This document shows positions 1 to 10,657 of a DNA stretch of 64,000 bases, in pieces. Position numbers and translations under genes: made by a program. The stretch is taken from NCBI GenBank assembly GCA_900312665.1, contig ONZQ02000001.1, positions 3,312,665-3,376,664 on the forward strand, given 5' to 3'. The stretch comes from Cephalotrichum gorgonifer (taxonomy: Eukaryota; Ascomycota; Sordariomycetes; Microascales; Microascaceae). Below the pieces are notes generated by a model. That model made no database searches. It was given only the letters and a program-made list of their open reading frames with translations, and was not told where the DNA came from. Numbering within the stretch: the first letter of the stretch is position 1; every line of letters starts with the position of its first letter.

Positions 1-509
1 GAATACCGGATTCGCAGGGAAATCCGCCAGGAGAAACGTGCAGAAGCGTACCGGAGAGTGGTTTTATCGCGTATATTATCGGATTCAAGGGTGAGAGACG
101 TCGACTTTGGAAAGAAACAGCTTGGGGATGGCGATCTGGGCTCCGCTCGAGGGGGGGAGAGGCTGAGGGGGACATCAGTTTCGGTGTCGCGGTTGACCCT
201 GCTTACGTAACACAATTCGTGACATTGCCGTGGTGCAGATATTCGACGGCAATGTCCGCAAAGGGTCAACGCCAACGCCAATTGACTTCACAGTCTACGC
301 TGCATGTCGAGCTCCGAAACACCGTCAAGCCATACGCTCGGAAAGTCGGAGAGAACAGTGTCCCTCCGTCACACCTGTCGGGTGTAAGATCGCCCCGTCC
401 GCCCCCCCAATTGGCATCCAAACGTGCTAACTCGGATCCTATCTCGCCACTCAGCCCAGACTTCCTCCTCGCGACCACCGAGACCCTCTAGAGAACCCGA
501 ACCGCCAAT
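1..509. other. Left edge and upstream region of the complex I subunit gene
   Basis: No gene can be supported here. Frame +1 stays open from the window edge to a TAA near position 210 and reads as an Arg/Glu-rich stretch, so the 3' end of a gene lying to the left is possible. I recognise no domain in it. The part next to position 510 should hold the promoter and 5' leader of the following gene. Confidence 0.35.
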
Positions 510-1002
510 ATGCCCGTCCCGTTCGAGGCCCTTATTCCGTATGGAATCATAATTGGAGTATGGACGGCCGAAGCTTTCCCTCCCTTCCGACAACGGCTGA
601 CGGATTGTACCTAGATGTTCGGTGCGACCGGCATTGGCCTGTCTACCGTCAAGCACTTCCAGAATGGAAAGAAGCGTCCGAGGTACTCGGTAGATCACTG
701 GGATAAGGTGAGCGGCACGTCAGGGTTGAGTTGCTTGTTCAATGGCTAACTATTCGTGCAGCAAAGTAAATCTCTCATAGCCCGCGGTTCACTACGGACG
801 CCGAACTAACCCAGAAACTAGTGATGGAGCGCGATATGCGGTTGACTGGATCGTTAAGAGGCCAGACCGATGCACCAGAGGCCCCGATTGGCTTCGAGTT
901 AAATAACCCATGGAGGGTATGTCATGGCCGCTGTCCTCGTTCGTCGCTGGGGTATTCGAAGCTAACAATGCTGCGTCACAGATGGAGAGGAGGCTCTACT
1001 AA
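510..1002 (+). CDS. nuo-9.8: NADH:ubiquinone oxidoreductase 9.8 kDa subunit (NDUFA1/MWFE-like)
   Basis: Accessory subunit of mitochondrial complex I, the fungal counterpart of the single-span MWFE protein in the membrane arm. Five exons join in phase: 510-557, 615-707, 762-765, 822-916 and 982-1002, giving 86 residues. The product starts MPVPFEALIPYGIII, continues through the hydrophobic segment MFGATGIGLSTVKHF, and carries the family signature QMMERDMRLTGSLRGQTD followed by FELNNPW. Introns are 54-65 nt with GT..AG ends and CTAAC/CTGAC branch points. Exon 3 is only 4 nt (CAAA); without it the conserved Gln-Met-Met cannot be formed and the frame breaks. The gene converges with NCS6, whose stop codon lies about 230 bp away. 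Identity is confident from the conserved C-terminal half; the short last exon (MERRLY) is the least certain part. Confidence 0.87.
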
Positions 1003-1229
1003 ACAAGGCCGACGATTTGAAGATGGACCGGGACGAACATAATTCTCCTCTGCCTACCATATCACTCGGGCGAGGGGTGATGGCGATTACCCTTCTACAC
1101 TTGTAACTAGACGCGGCCCTCTGCGCCTCCCGAGGCCCCTGTATCACACAAAAACATAGAAGACCATGTCGGAAGCTACTCAAGCACTCTTCAGGTGGCC
1201 ATACCATTGATTGTACAGCTTTATTTTTT

Positions 1230-2408
1230 TCACGTGGCGTTTATCTCAACCTCTGGCCTATTCTTATTCAGGCCCTCTAGCAGCATGCACGCCTGGCAGA
1301 TATCCTGACTCGACATATAACCACATATCTTGCAGGTCCCCCTCTTCTGCAGCGCTCCGCCAGTCTTTATGTTACTCCGCGGCTTGTCTCCGTTGCTCGC
1401 AGGTTGCTGCGGATTCTTCGGCCTCGACGTTATTTCAATTTCCATCGCATGGTGGTGGGATCCGGCCGCCTTGCTCACGGTTCCCTCGTCGGCGTCGGCG
1501 CCATTCCCTCCCCCACAGCCCTTCCCGGAACCGGTTATTGCCTCAGGAAGGGTCTCACATGCGCATGATGATTCAGAAGACCCCGGCACTAGTCTTGCCA
1601 TGTCCTCCCCGCTCCTGACAATGTCCAGGATAGCAGTCGGCCGCACCCGCTCCAGGTTCTTGATCAGGCTTCTCGCAGTCCCACGGAACGCCTCGGGACT
1701 GTAGATGCACTCGGTGCTAAAGTAAAGTAGCTTCTTATGGTGCGCGTAGAGTACGATCTCCTTCTCGTACGAGTACTTGAGGGGCTTACTACGCTTGACG
1801 TCACCGGAGCCGTCCCCCGTGACGATGCTGGTGCTCCTCGCCAGCCGCGGCAGGTCTCCTCGCAGCAGGTTCATCAGGACGGTCTCGGCGATGTCGTCGG
1901 CGTTGTGTCCGGTCAGGAGGTGCTTGATACCCAGTAGCTTGGCACCTCTGTCAAGGGCCTGGCGGCGGAAGACTCCGCAGTATGTGCAGTTTCCCTTCTT
2001 GCCGATAGTCTCGACCACTTGATCCATGGTCCACCCGTAAAGTTCGGAGTAGCTCACTATCTTTAGGGGCATATCGTAGTCGATGGCATTCTGCTTCACC
2101 GTCTCCAGAGAGTCATCCCGGTACCCGGTGATACCCTCGTCGATGCTGAGAAGCACGAGATCAAGTCCGTAGTTGTACCGCTCGTTAAGGGTCTTCATGA
2201 CAGAGGCAAGGACCGTCGAATCCTTTCCTCCCGAGGCTCCCAGGGCCACCTTCTCGCCAGGGTAAAAGAGTTTAGATGAAGTGATGGTGTGATGTATCTC
2301 CTCCTCGAAGACGTTGATGAAGCAGTCCTTGCATAGTTTCTGGTGGTTCTTTGGTCGTTTAACATGCGCCCTGGACGTCAGACACCGAGCGCACAAGGAC
2401 GGTGGCAT
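1230..2408 (-). CDS. NCS6: Cytoplasmic tRNA 2-thiolation protein NCS6/CTU1
   Basis: ATP-dependent thiolase that, with NCS2, adds the 2-thio group to the wobble uridine of cytosolic tRNA-Lys, -Glu and -Gln, using sulfur from URM1. One exon of 392 residues. Visible features are an N-terminal zinc-ribbon pair (C6xxC9, C26xxC29), the PP-loop SGGKDS at 59-64 for ATP binding, the central GNCTYCGVFRR Cys pair and LLTGHNADDIAETV, and a C-terminal zinc motif CKICGYMSSQDICQAC. A low-complexity Ser/Gly/His-rich stretch of about 70 residues lies between the catalytic domain and the last zinc motif. The ATG at 2408 is preferred because MPPSLCARC matches the family start. An in-frame ATG at 2504 would add 32 residues of unlikely sequence and is probably leader. 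Confidence 0.95.
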   Translation of the reverse strand: MPPSLCARCLTSRAHVKRPKNHQKLCKDCFINVFEEEIHHTITSSKLFYPGEKVALGASGGKDSTVLASVMKTLNERYNYGLDLVLLSIDEGITGYRDDSLETVKQNAIDYDMPLKIVSYSELYGWTMDQVVETIGKKGNCTYCGVFRRQALDRGAKLLGIKHLLTGHNADDIAETVLMNLLRGDLPRLARSTSIVTGDGSGDVKRSKPLKYSYEKEIVLYAHHKKLLYFSTECIYSPEAFRGTARSLIKNLERVRPTAILDIVRSGEDMARLVPGSSESSCACETLPEAITGSGKGCGGGNGADADEGTVSKAAGSHHHAMEIEITSRPKNPQQPASNGDKPRSNIKTGGALQKRGTCKICGYMSSQDICQACMLLEGLNKNRPEVEINAT

Positions 2409-2822
2409 TTTGGCAGCGTGAGAGATGTTGGCGTCAACAGCCAGATACTTGCGGCAAGATGGGTACGCGTAAAAATATGTGAGCCTGAATATGGGTGCTA
2501 ACAAGAATAATCCGCTATTACCTCAGAATTAGTTACTACTCATACAGAGAACCTCCTCCCCGCGCCAGGAAGGCAACTCATCTTCGCCATGCGTCTCTCG
2601 CCAACCTGGTGAGTAAGCCAGAGGGGGATAAAGTGGCGCACGGACCATACTACCACCACAACGGCAAATTCCGGTGCCCTAATTTTCCTCACCCCCACAT
2701 TGAAATTGATCCTTGACTTCAATTCCTCCGCCGAAGAAAAAAAAAACCTCGACCACCTTCTTCCTTCTCACACACCACCGACGTCTTCACTAACAGACCA
2801 GCCTCACCCACACAAATTCACC
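2409..2822. other. Divergent NCS6/eL8 promoter region
   Basis: About 410 bp separate the two divergently read start codons. A pyrimidine-rich stretch (about 2745-2800) runs up to the eL8 ATG, as is usual near transcription starts of highly expressed fungal genes. No other element was identified. Confidence 0.5.
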
Positions 2823-4037
2823 ATGGTAAGCTACAACATGATCCGTTGATTAACAGTCGGCCCCGATGCGCGCTTCGGCCAACGCAGTCGAATCTCTACA
2901 GGCCAGCATGATTGCCGGCTCTGTATAAATTCCGCCCGCTTGACGTCCACACATTCAGTGTGGATTAGGGTGAAGACTTTGGCTGGAGGTGTCCCCCGTG
3001 GGTTTTCTTTGCAGAAGTGCGAGAAAACCCTTGGGGGCCTTCCTTAGAGCTAAAGGGAAGACTGAATCTACGAAGATCACATTCGCTGATGTCTTTTCTT
3101 TTCTCAATGATAGCCTCCCAAGACTGGAAAGAAGGTGGCCCCCGCGCCCTTCGGCGCGAAGAGCGCTGCCAAGAAGGCTCCTAAGGTGTGTAAACTCCTC
3201 CCCCTCTCTTCCCGCTCTATCTCTTGCCCTCGCTTCTGACACTAACTCCCTCTCGCCAGAACCCTCTTATCGAGAAGCGCAGCCGCAACTTCGGCATTGG
3301 CCAGGACATCCAGCCCCGCCGGGACCTTGCGCGCATGGTGAAGTGGCCCGAGTACATCCGCCTCCAGCGCCAGAAGAAGATCCTCTCCATGCGCCTGAAG
3401 GTCCCCCCGGCGCTCGCCCAGTTCCAGCACGTCCTCGACCGCAACACCGCGGCCCAGGCCTTCAAGCTCCTCAACAAGTACCGCCCTGAGACCAAGGCCG
3501 AGAAGAAGGAGCGTCTCCTGAAGGAGGCCACCGCCATCAAGGAGGGTGGCAAGAAGGAGGACGTCAGCAAGAAGCCCTACACCGTCAAGTACGGTCTCAA
3601 CCACGTCGTCGGCCTCATCGAGAACAAGAAGGCCTCGCTCGTCCTCATCCCCAACGACGTCGACCCCATCGAGCTCGTCGTCTTCCTTCCCTCGCTCTGC
3701 CGCAAGATGGGTGTCCCCTACGCCATCGTGAAGGGCAAGGCCCGTCTCGGAACCGTCGTCCACAAGAAGGTATGTGGCATTTTTCCCGCCTCCCCACACC
3801 CACCGCGTCCTATCGTTGCTAACTAGATATGTACAGACCGCTGCTGTCCTCGCTCTCACCGAGGTCCGCTCCGAGGACAAGAACGAGCTTGCCAAGCTCG
3901 TCTCCGCCATCAAGGACGGTTTCCTTGAGGGTCACGAGGAGTCCCGCCGCAAGTGGGGTGGTGGCATCATGGGCCGCAAGTCCAACGACCGCACTGAGAA
4001 GAAGAAGAAGGCCCTCGAGTCGGCGCTCAAGATCTAA
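2823..4037 (+). CDS. RPL8: 60S ribosomal protein eL8 (L8/L7a)
   Basis: Structural protein of the large ribosomal subunit, eL8 family with an L7Ae-type RNA-binding fold. Exons are 2823-2825, 3114-3185, 3260-3769 and 3837-4037, giving 261 residues, the normal length. Exon 1 is the ATG alone, directly followed by the donor GTAAGC; exon 2 supplies PPKTGKKVAPAPFG. The conserved blocks NPLIEKRSRNFGIGQDIQP, RDLTRMVKWPEYIRLQRQ-like, KYGLNHVV and RKWGGGIMG are all present. The L7Ae-type core is carried by exon 3 (YGLNHVVGLIENKKASLVLI, PYAIVKGKARLG). The first intron is long (288 nt) and hairpin-rich. Downstream the gene converges with NTF2. Confidence 0.97.
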
Positions 4038-4891
4038 GTTACGAATTCCAGCGATACCCCCCTGAGTTTCGCGATGAAAGATTAAAAAAAAGGTTGCCTG
4101 CGAGGTGTGGCGTCGGGCCAAGACGAGAAGAAATTTCACATAGCGCCCTTAAGGGTACTCCCGAATTTACTTGACTTGCTCGGCATACAAAGGTGGCTTT
4201 TGTTTTCCCAAGTCACACAGACGGGATGGGGTGGGCCTCATCCTTTCTCATGTTTTATGATATGAGCCTATCTCTGGTTTCCTGTCGTTTCTAGGCGTTG
4301 GGCTCGGAAAGGAGATGCGGATTTTTGCCTCCATTCTATCGTGCTGTTATAATAATGCACTAGGTTGTAGAGGCACGGGGCAGACAAAACGGAGTCTTGA
4401 TTTGATTCACACACCCAGTTTTCCTGTGATGCAGATGTGCGCCGTTGACTCCTCCCCTGTGTCCTGTGTACTGTGCCTTGTATCGTCCCATGTATTCGTA
4501 TGTATCCCATAGTCGCACATCGTCACGTAGAGACACTTTGCGGCGGTACTAGTAGGTGTGTGGCCTAGGAAGGGTACCCACTAACTGGTATCAAGTAGGG
4601 CGCGATGAGTTGATAGCGGAAGAGTAGTACGACAAGCTCGTGCCAATTGAACAATGAACCACGATGCCTGCCTACCCTCACCCGACCATACTACCAAGAA
4701 ACTCCCCAATCTACTTTTTCCTATACCATCTCTCCCTCACATGAGAGCCCCATCTACTCCCACATCATAAGCCGAGCCTCCCCCTGGCCCCGCACGCGGC
4801 TTGGTCTCTTCGCTCCCGCCCGTCAAATTAGGGGCCCATCTTCCTCTCAGACACCAAGAACAAGGGGAAACAGTTCGAGGGCTGACCTCGC
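4038..4891. other. Convergent eL8/NTF2 3' region
   Basis: Holds the 3' untranslated regions of eL8 (+) and NTF2 (-). I see no coding potential or RNA gene. Confidence 0.5.
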
Positions 4892-5460
4892 TTAACCGTA
4901 GACCAGCTTGAAGACGTCGTTGTAGACGAAGTATCCGGTGGCGTCCTGGAAGAGCTGGAAGGTCTGGCAGTAGTTCATCGGGCGCTGCTCCTCGTCGACC
5001 TATGGTTTTCCAACTCTTAGTATAACTCTCTTCTGTCACCACATATATATATTTATATTTCTTTTTGATAGGGAAAGAGGGAAGGGAAGAGGGGGGGGCC
5101 TGGGAAGGTAAAAGGCGGGCAGGTAGTTGGGAGCGGAGGAGGGGCAACGCACCAGAAGCTGGCCAGTGACGAGAATCAGAATGCCATCGTTGGGCGAGGG
5201 CTGGGCGTCGAGGGTGGAAACCTGGTGCTTGACCTGCTGGAAGGGAAGGCCCTGGAGACATCGAGTGTCAGTTCTTGTTATAGAGAGGGCGCGCGCGCGC
5301 GCGCAGCCTGGGGGCGGGAACAATGGGTATTGCATACCGCCAGCTTCTCAACGATGTTGTTGATACCGAGGACAGAGGCCGACTCGAAGGTCAGCATCGA
5401 CGGCTCCCTCTGTTTTTGGTTTCCACACGAGTCAGCATATGAAGCATTGAGTACCGCTTC
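4892..5460 (-). CDS. NTF2: Nuclear transport factor 2, 5' end missing
   Basis: NTF2 carries RanGDP into the nucleus through FxFG nucleoporins. Three exons read cleanly on the minus strand: 5338-5409 (REPSMLTFESASVLG, INNIVEKLA), 5153-5251 (GLPFQQVKHQVSTLDAQPS to VTGQLL) and 4892-4999 (VDEEQRPMNYCQTFQL to the usual end VFKLVYG). All junctions are phase 0. They correspond to roughly residues 35-125 of the family. The N-terminal exon or exons, with the FYY region, are not confidently readable: a donor GTACTC at 5454 precedes the REPSML exon, but the sequence upstream of it runs into a 14-nt G run and the assembly gap at 5508. The truncation therefore looks like missing sequence, not gene decay. 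Confidence 0.88.
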
Positions 5461-5507
5461 CGCGGGTAGTAAGGGCCGTCCGGGGCGTAGGAAGGGGGGG
5501 GGGGGGG

Positions 5508-6050
5508 NNNNNNNNNNNNNNNNNNNNNNNNNNNNNNNNNNNNNNNNNNNNNNNNNNNNNNNNNNNNNNNNNNNNNNNNNNNNNNNNNNNNNNNNNNNNN
5601 NNNNNNNNNNNNNNNNNNNNNNNNNNNNNNNNNNNNNNNNNNNNNNNNNNNNNNNNNNNNNNNNNNNNNNNNNNNNNNNNNNNNNNNNNNNNNNNNNNNN
5701 NNNNNNNNNNNNNNNNNNNNNNNNNNNNNNNNNNNNNNNNNNNNNNNNNNNNNNNNNNNNNNNNNNNNNNNNNNNNNNNNNNNNNNNNNNNNNNNNNNNN
5801 NNNNNNNNNNNNNNNNNNNNNNNNNNNNNNNNNNNNNNNNNNNNNNNNNNNNNNNNNNNNNNNNNNNNNNNNNNNNNNNNNNNNNNNNNNNNNNNNNNNN
5901 NNNNNNNNNNNNNNNNNNNNNNNNNNNNNNNNNNNNNNNNNNNNNNNNNNNNNNNNNNNNNNNNNNNNNNNNNNNNNNNNNNNNNNNNNNNNNNNNNNNN
6001 NNNNNNNNNNNNNNNNNNNNNNNNNNNNNNNNNNNNNNNNNNNNNNNNNN
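5508..6050. other. Assembly gap (543 N)
   Basis: Unknown bases. The gap is preceded by a 14-nt G run and followed by GGGG. It very likely contains the 5' exon(s) and promoter of NTF2. Confidence 0.99.
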
Positions 6051-7478
6051 GGGGCTTGAAGAAATGCGACAGAGGGGGGGAGAAGCGGGTTTTTTTTGCA
6101 GGCGCGGGGTAGGTAGCGAGGCAGCCCGGCTTTTTGGACAAGGCTTGGTGGTGGGGTAAAATCAGGCAAACAACAAGCACAACATGAAGCGGGAAGGAGT
6201 AATCGGGGGAGTGAGTGCGCAGGTGGTTGCTTTTCTACCTCCTTTTTTTTTTCTTCTTTGACCGAAGTATCTATCACGCTTTGGGCCCCCTTGCAAGGTT
6301 CCTGCTCAATGTAAGCTGTGAACATACAACACCCAATGCCCAAGTCCCTCAACCCGAACGAGGCGACGGGAACCCAAAAAAAGCACTATCAGTTCCTTCC
6401 TTGCTTCCCTTACAGCCCAATGGAAGAGAAGGGCAATGAACAGCCCGCTCCTCCTTTCGAGTAACGCATTGAGGTGGCCCCTCTGTGCTACAACCTAGGC
6501 GACGTAGGTACCATAAAGGGCCGTGAGCATTGTACAACGCATGCAAATAGCCATTGCCATACAAGTAATACATGCTTGGGCACGATGCCTCTCCTCTCCC
6601 CCCACCCCCGGCTCCCAGCTTCTACTTTGACTGTGGTTGGGCTATTGGGCATATTGTCACGTTGGAAGGCATATCGAGGGATATTCAGGCTCCATAGCAC
6701 AATCGAGGCACTCGGCTATTTGCTTCACTAAACGACTGGGCTCACTGATAAAGCGGGAGGGGGGGTTAACCTGGGGCGGATATCATCCCAACATCTCACA
6801 TGGACACCTCACAAACGGAGCCAAGGCCGACGCCATACGTACATGACTTTCGTATTTCTCACGGAGCAAAAAAAAAAAAGTGAAGAAAACCTAACTAGTC
6901 TACGCTTTCTGCGGACGAGAGGGAAAACAAAGCCCCGACTAGTTTCGACCCTCGCCCTGGGAACGGGGGGGCAGCAGTGAAGGGAGCAACGTCAGGGAAG
7001 CGGAAGCAGTTAGATGACCAAGCGCCGGTACCAGTTCGCTCCGGTATGATACCAAAGTCGAGCCCTCTCCCCTTCTCCCCTTCTCCCCTTCCCTACCCAG
7101 TGCCAACTCTCACTTCGCCAGTAGACACGCTCCTCTTCCGAAAAAAAACACCCCGGCCCCCCCCTTTCTTTTCCGAACGAGCCCCTTGTCCCGACTCAAA
7201 TCCAGCCCAGGATCGATATGCTAGAAACCATAGACAAAAAGACCCGACAGGGAGGGAAGTGAGGGGGCTGAGGACCGTAGCTTGTTCTGTTCCCCCTCCC
7301 CCATCCTGCTGTCAACAGCGAAGTACTCTGCCCTCAAGTTCCCTACTTCTAACCCCGAATAAGCTTGGGGACGTTCGGTAGCTCCCGGGGAACTAGTTAC
7401 ATTATCATAATGCTCGCCATGCCGTCTTTGTTTTTTTTATGCCTCTTCGCCCCTACCTCCTCGCCACTCTCCCCCTAA
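6051..7478. other. Intergenic region upstream of NTF2
   Basis: No supported gene. It should include the NTF2 5' region and, at the right end, the 3' untranslated region of the DUF7918-like gene. Several homopolymer and pyrimidine-rich stretches occur (for example 7060-7170). Short open frames here lack family resemblance. Confidence 0.45.
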
Positions 7479-9395
7479 TCATAACTCTTCCTCCTCCTCC
7501 ATTTCGTTCGGGTCAGTACCCCCAGCCGTAAACGTCGTTTTCGTCGGCGGTGTCGACCCAGCTCGAGACAGCACGCTGTCTAGCGCGCTTACAGTAGACG
7601 CGGCCGCTGACCGGTCCGAGGGCCCGCTGACGCTGGGCCGGTGGCGCTTTAGGGGGCTACCGAGGATCGAGTTGTCCTCGGCCTGGCTGCTGGCCACGGC
7701 CGAGGCAACGGGCCCAGATTTCGCAGTCGTGGTGGTGGCGTCCCTGTCAAGCAGCGACGGCTCGAGGCCACCGCTAGGTCCCGTAGGAGCCGGCGAATTA
7801 TTCCCGGCAGAAGCGGTGCCCGGGTCGGCGGAGTGAGCTCGCTTAAGCTGTAACAGTCCGGAGTAAGTAACATGTTCGATACAAGAGCGTCACCTAGTAG
7901 AAGGAGTTATATATATAGACTTACCCTCATCCGGTCAACACCGTCCGCAAGTTCTCCCGTGAACCCCGCGTCGTCGGGTGACAGGTGCGTTGTCGCCTTC
8001 TCGTCAGCATCGTCCATCTTCGCGAGTATATCACCGTCATCGTCGTCATCATCTTCACTGTCCTCCTGCATGGCAGTCCCGGCGTCACCGTTTGACTTGG
8101 CGCGATCCTTTCTCCTCCTCTTGCCGTCGCCGCCAGCGTCGCGGAAAGCAGTGAAGCCAACGGTACCGGTCGTCTTCAGCGGGCCTAGGTTGGAGAAGTC
8201 GAGCTGGACCGAGCGGCGTTTCGCCGCGCCTGGGGTCTGCTGCCCGGCCTTGGATATGACGCCAATCTTCTGGAGTTGCCCTAGAGTAACGTTAGTCTGA
8301 TATCGCTACGACTTAACATGGGTATGGACAACAGGGGTGGCACCAGGGGGGCGTGAAAAGGAAGGGGGGGAACTCACGTTCGCCGCGGTAGAAGAATGTA
8401 AAGGTCGCATACGGCTTCTCGGGCGGGTCGAGTCCGGTGACAGTCTGAGTGCTAATCGTGCTAGGGTCTAACGTCTTCGGCTTCGCAAAACTAGTGGTAT
8501 GCTCGACGTCCGCAGCAATCGACGCACCAGTATCTTGAGCAGCGGCATCGAGCTCGTCGTCGTCGTCATGGGCGTCGAACTGGGGAGAGTACTCGCCCTT
8601 CTTGATCTCTCCCGACGCCAACACTCGGAACATGGCCACCTTGATCTGGCCGGTCGCCTCCGGCGGCTCGTCGTCGTCGGAGAAGGAGTCCGAGTCGTCT
8701 GACAGCGCCTCGACAGGGGACCCGTCGTCTGCGCCATAGCGTAGGATATCCCGAGATCCCTTGGCCTCGCCGGCCGCAATCTCCTCGTTGCGCGTCTGTC
8801 GCCTCCGGCGCCTCTCGAACTTCTTCCTTCGCCGCTCAATCTTGGCCTTGGCCTCGGCGTCGTCAGCCTGGAGGTCGAGGCCGTTGAGCCATCGCTCGAG
8901 CCCGACCTCCTTGAAGAGGAACTCCCTCTCGGCCAGCCCTCCGCCTTCCGACTCGGGGACCTGTACCCAACGACTATTGACCCAGGTCTCCTCGCCAGGG
9001 CGAAGCAAGGTAGCGACCTCCTCCTTAGCACGACCGTCGAAGTATATGTACGCGGCGATGGTCTCGTTTGGCGAGTTGGTCATTGGTATGTACGGCGTGA
9101 CGCCACCAGCTTTGGAGTTCCCGCCGGTCAGGGATCCTACATACTGGGGCTTCGGTCTGGGGTTCGCGTCGGTCGGCTTGGGCGTCGAGTACGGGATGGC
9201 GAGCGACGGGGTCAAGAGAGTGATGGAGATGGCGAATCGGGCAGGTTCAGGCGTCGAGTCTTCGGCGATTCGAGGCGTTGGGACAGGAATGTAGGTATTG
9301 ATCCTGGAGACGCGTGACTGCTTCTGGACTCCATGCTCGGGGATGGGCGCCGAGTTCGAGTGGATGCTCACGGCGATCCCCTTGAAGCACGGCAT
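7479..9395 (-). CDS. DUF7918-like fungal protein
   Basis: Three exons join in phase: 8378-9395, 7925-8280 and 7479-7847, giving 580 residues. The N-terminal part begins MPCFKGIAVSIHSN and reads as a beta-rich domain with YIPVPTPRIAED, NETIAAYIYFDGRAKEE and a WVNSRWVQVPESEGG block. This arrangement resembles the DUF7918 family of fungal proteins of unknown function. The family assignment rests on recall of its pattern only. A strongly basic stretch near residue 190 (KIERRRKKFERRRRRQTR) looks like a nuclear localisation signal. It is followed by an acidic stretch, a return to beta-rich sequence ending YATFTFFYRGE, and a long low-complexity tail with further Asp/Glu runs and the end MEEEEEL. No catalytic motif is visible. 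A nuclear role is inference from composition. The gene is read in the same direction as seipin but is separated from it by 1.3 kb. Confidence 0.72.
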
Positions 9396-10657
9396 CGCGG
9401 TGTCGGGAAATCTCCTTGAAATCTCCTTGGGGGTGTCGGGGGCACACCTTAAGCGTCGCGGGTGGGTTGCGGTACCTGGGAGCTTTTCGTCGACGCTTCG
9501 TCGTGGTGAGCGAGCAGTAGTGGAGAAGGTGGAGCGGAGCAGAGTGGCGGGGGAGGTGGGAGGCGGGGATATCTACAAGCACTCGAGTTTGGGCCGAGAG
9601 CTCGAAATGCGGAGGGGTTGTTGTCGAGGTGTGGATATGATGCGACGAAGAAGAAATCCTCGCGGAACCCGATTCACAGAAATCGAGAGAGGAGCTTGGA
9701 AGGTTGAGGTTGAGATTTTTTTTGGTGACCGTGCAGGTGCAGGTGCGGTGTTGGCCTGGAGATCGATGTGGAGGTGGATGTGGATGTGAATGACGGTCAG
9801 GGACCGGATGCGGAGTCGCTGACTGGTTGGCGTCCCTAGAGAGATGTAATGGTCAGTATTACTAGTACCAGCAAGTGCAGAGAGACAGCACCACAGGAGC
9901 ACAGAAGCACAAGACTTGCCCTCAAATAGCTCCCTTCCACAGTCGCATGCAGTCGCAGTCACAGTCGCAATCTGTCGGTCGGGCGAGAAAGGCTATACAT
10001 GTATGGTGGGGGGAGAAACAGCTTGGGGCTTGTTGCGGTCTGGGGTTTTGCAAAGTAGTGACTCGGGTTCTCCTATTCCCCGCTATATTGTATAGGCCCG
10101 TAGGTGGCTGCAGAAGAAAGAACGTGGTATCAATAGCTCGGCGTCAGGGACGAGGCTTTGTGGATGGGATGTGGGTGCTATGTGTGGCTGAAAGGCAAGA
10201 ATGGAAATAATCACCTTGAATGCAACACCTAATACCAAAATACGGATACAGGCAATGAGATTGTGTATCACCCCAAAATCAGAAGTGATGTGAGCAAGCT
10301 CTGTCGGGCAATTTGCTCGGCAGATTGTCGGAGAGGGAAGCTTGCCGACCACCCGCTGCAGGCAGGGTGTAGGCGGCTGTGGGGATGTCAGATTTGAGGT
10401 GAGACGCTTGAATTGGTTGGCAGATAGCCAAGTCAGGGGTGGTCCCTCCCCTCCTTCCTCACTAAGGAATCTCACAACCTGCATACTCACTCGCTCCTGC
10501 TCTCAAAATCCAAATTATTTTGTTTCAATAGTCAGGTCCATGTACATTCATTGTTGTTGCCAACCGAGAAGAAACCTTTCGAATGGTAGTATTATGAAGA
10601 TCCGCCTTTCCGAAATACAAACAGATTCGTGCTCGTATAAAACAATCCATCCCATCA
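9396..10657. other. Region between the DUF7918-like gene and seipin
   Basis: Contains the promoter of the DUF7918-like gene at its left side and the seipin 3' untranslated region at its right. A GGTGGATGT-type imperfect repeat lies around 9770-9790. No gene or RNA is supported. Confidence 0.45.

Noticed and set aside
4603..4612. GCGATGAGTT, a match to the yeast PAC element
   Set aside because: It lies between two convergent 3' ends, not in a promoter, and is short enough to occur by chance.
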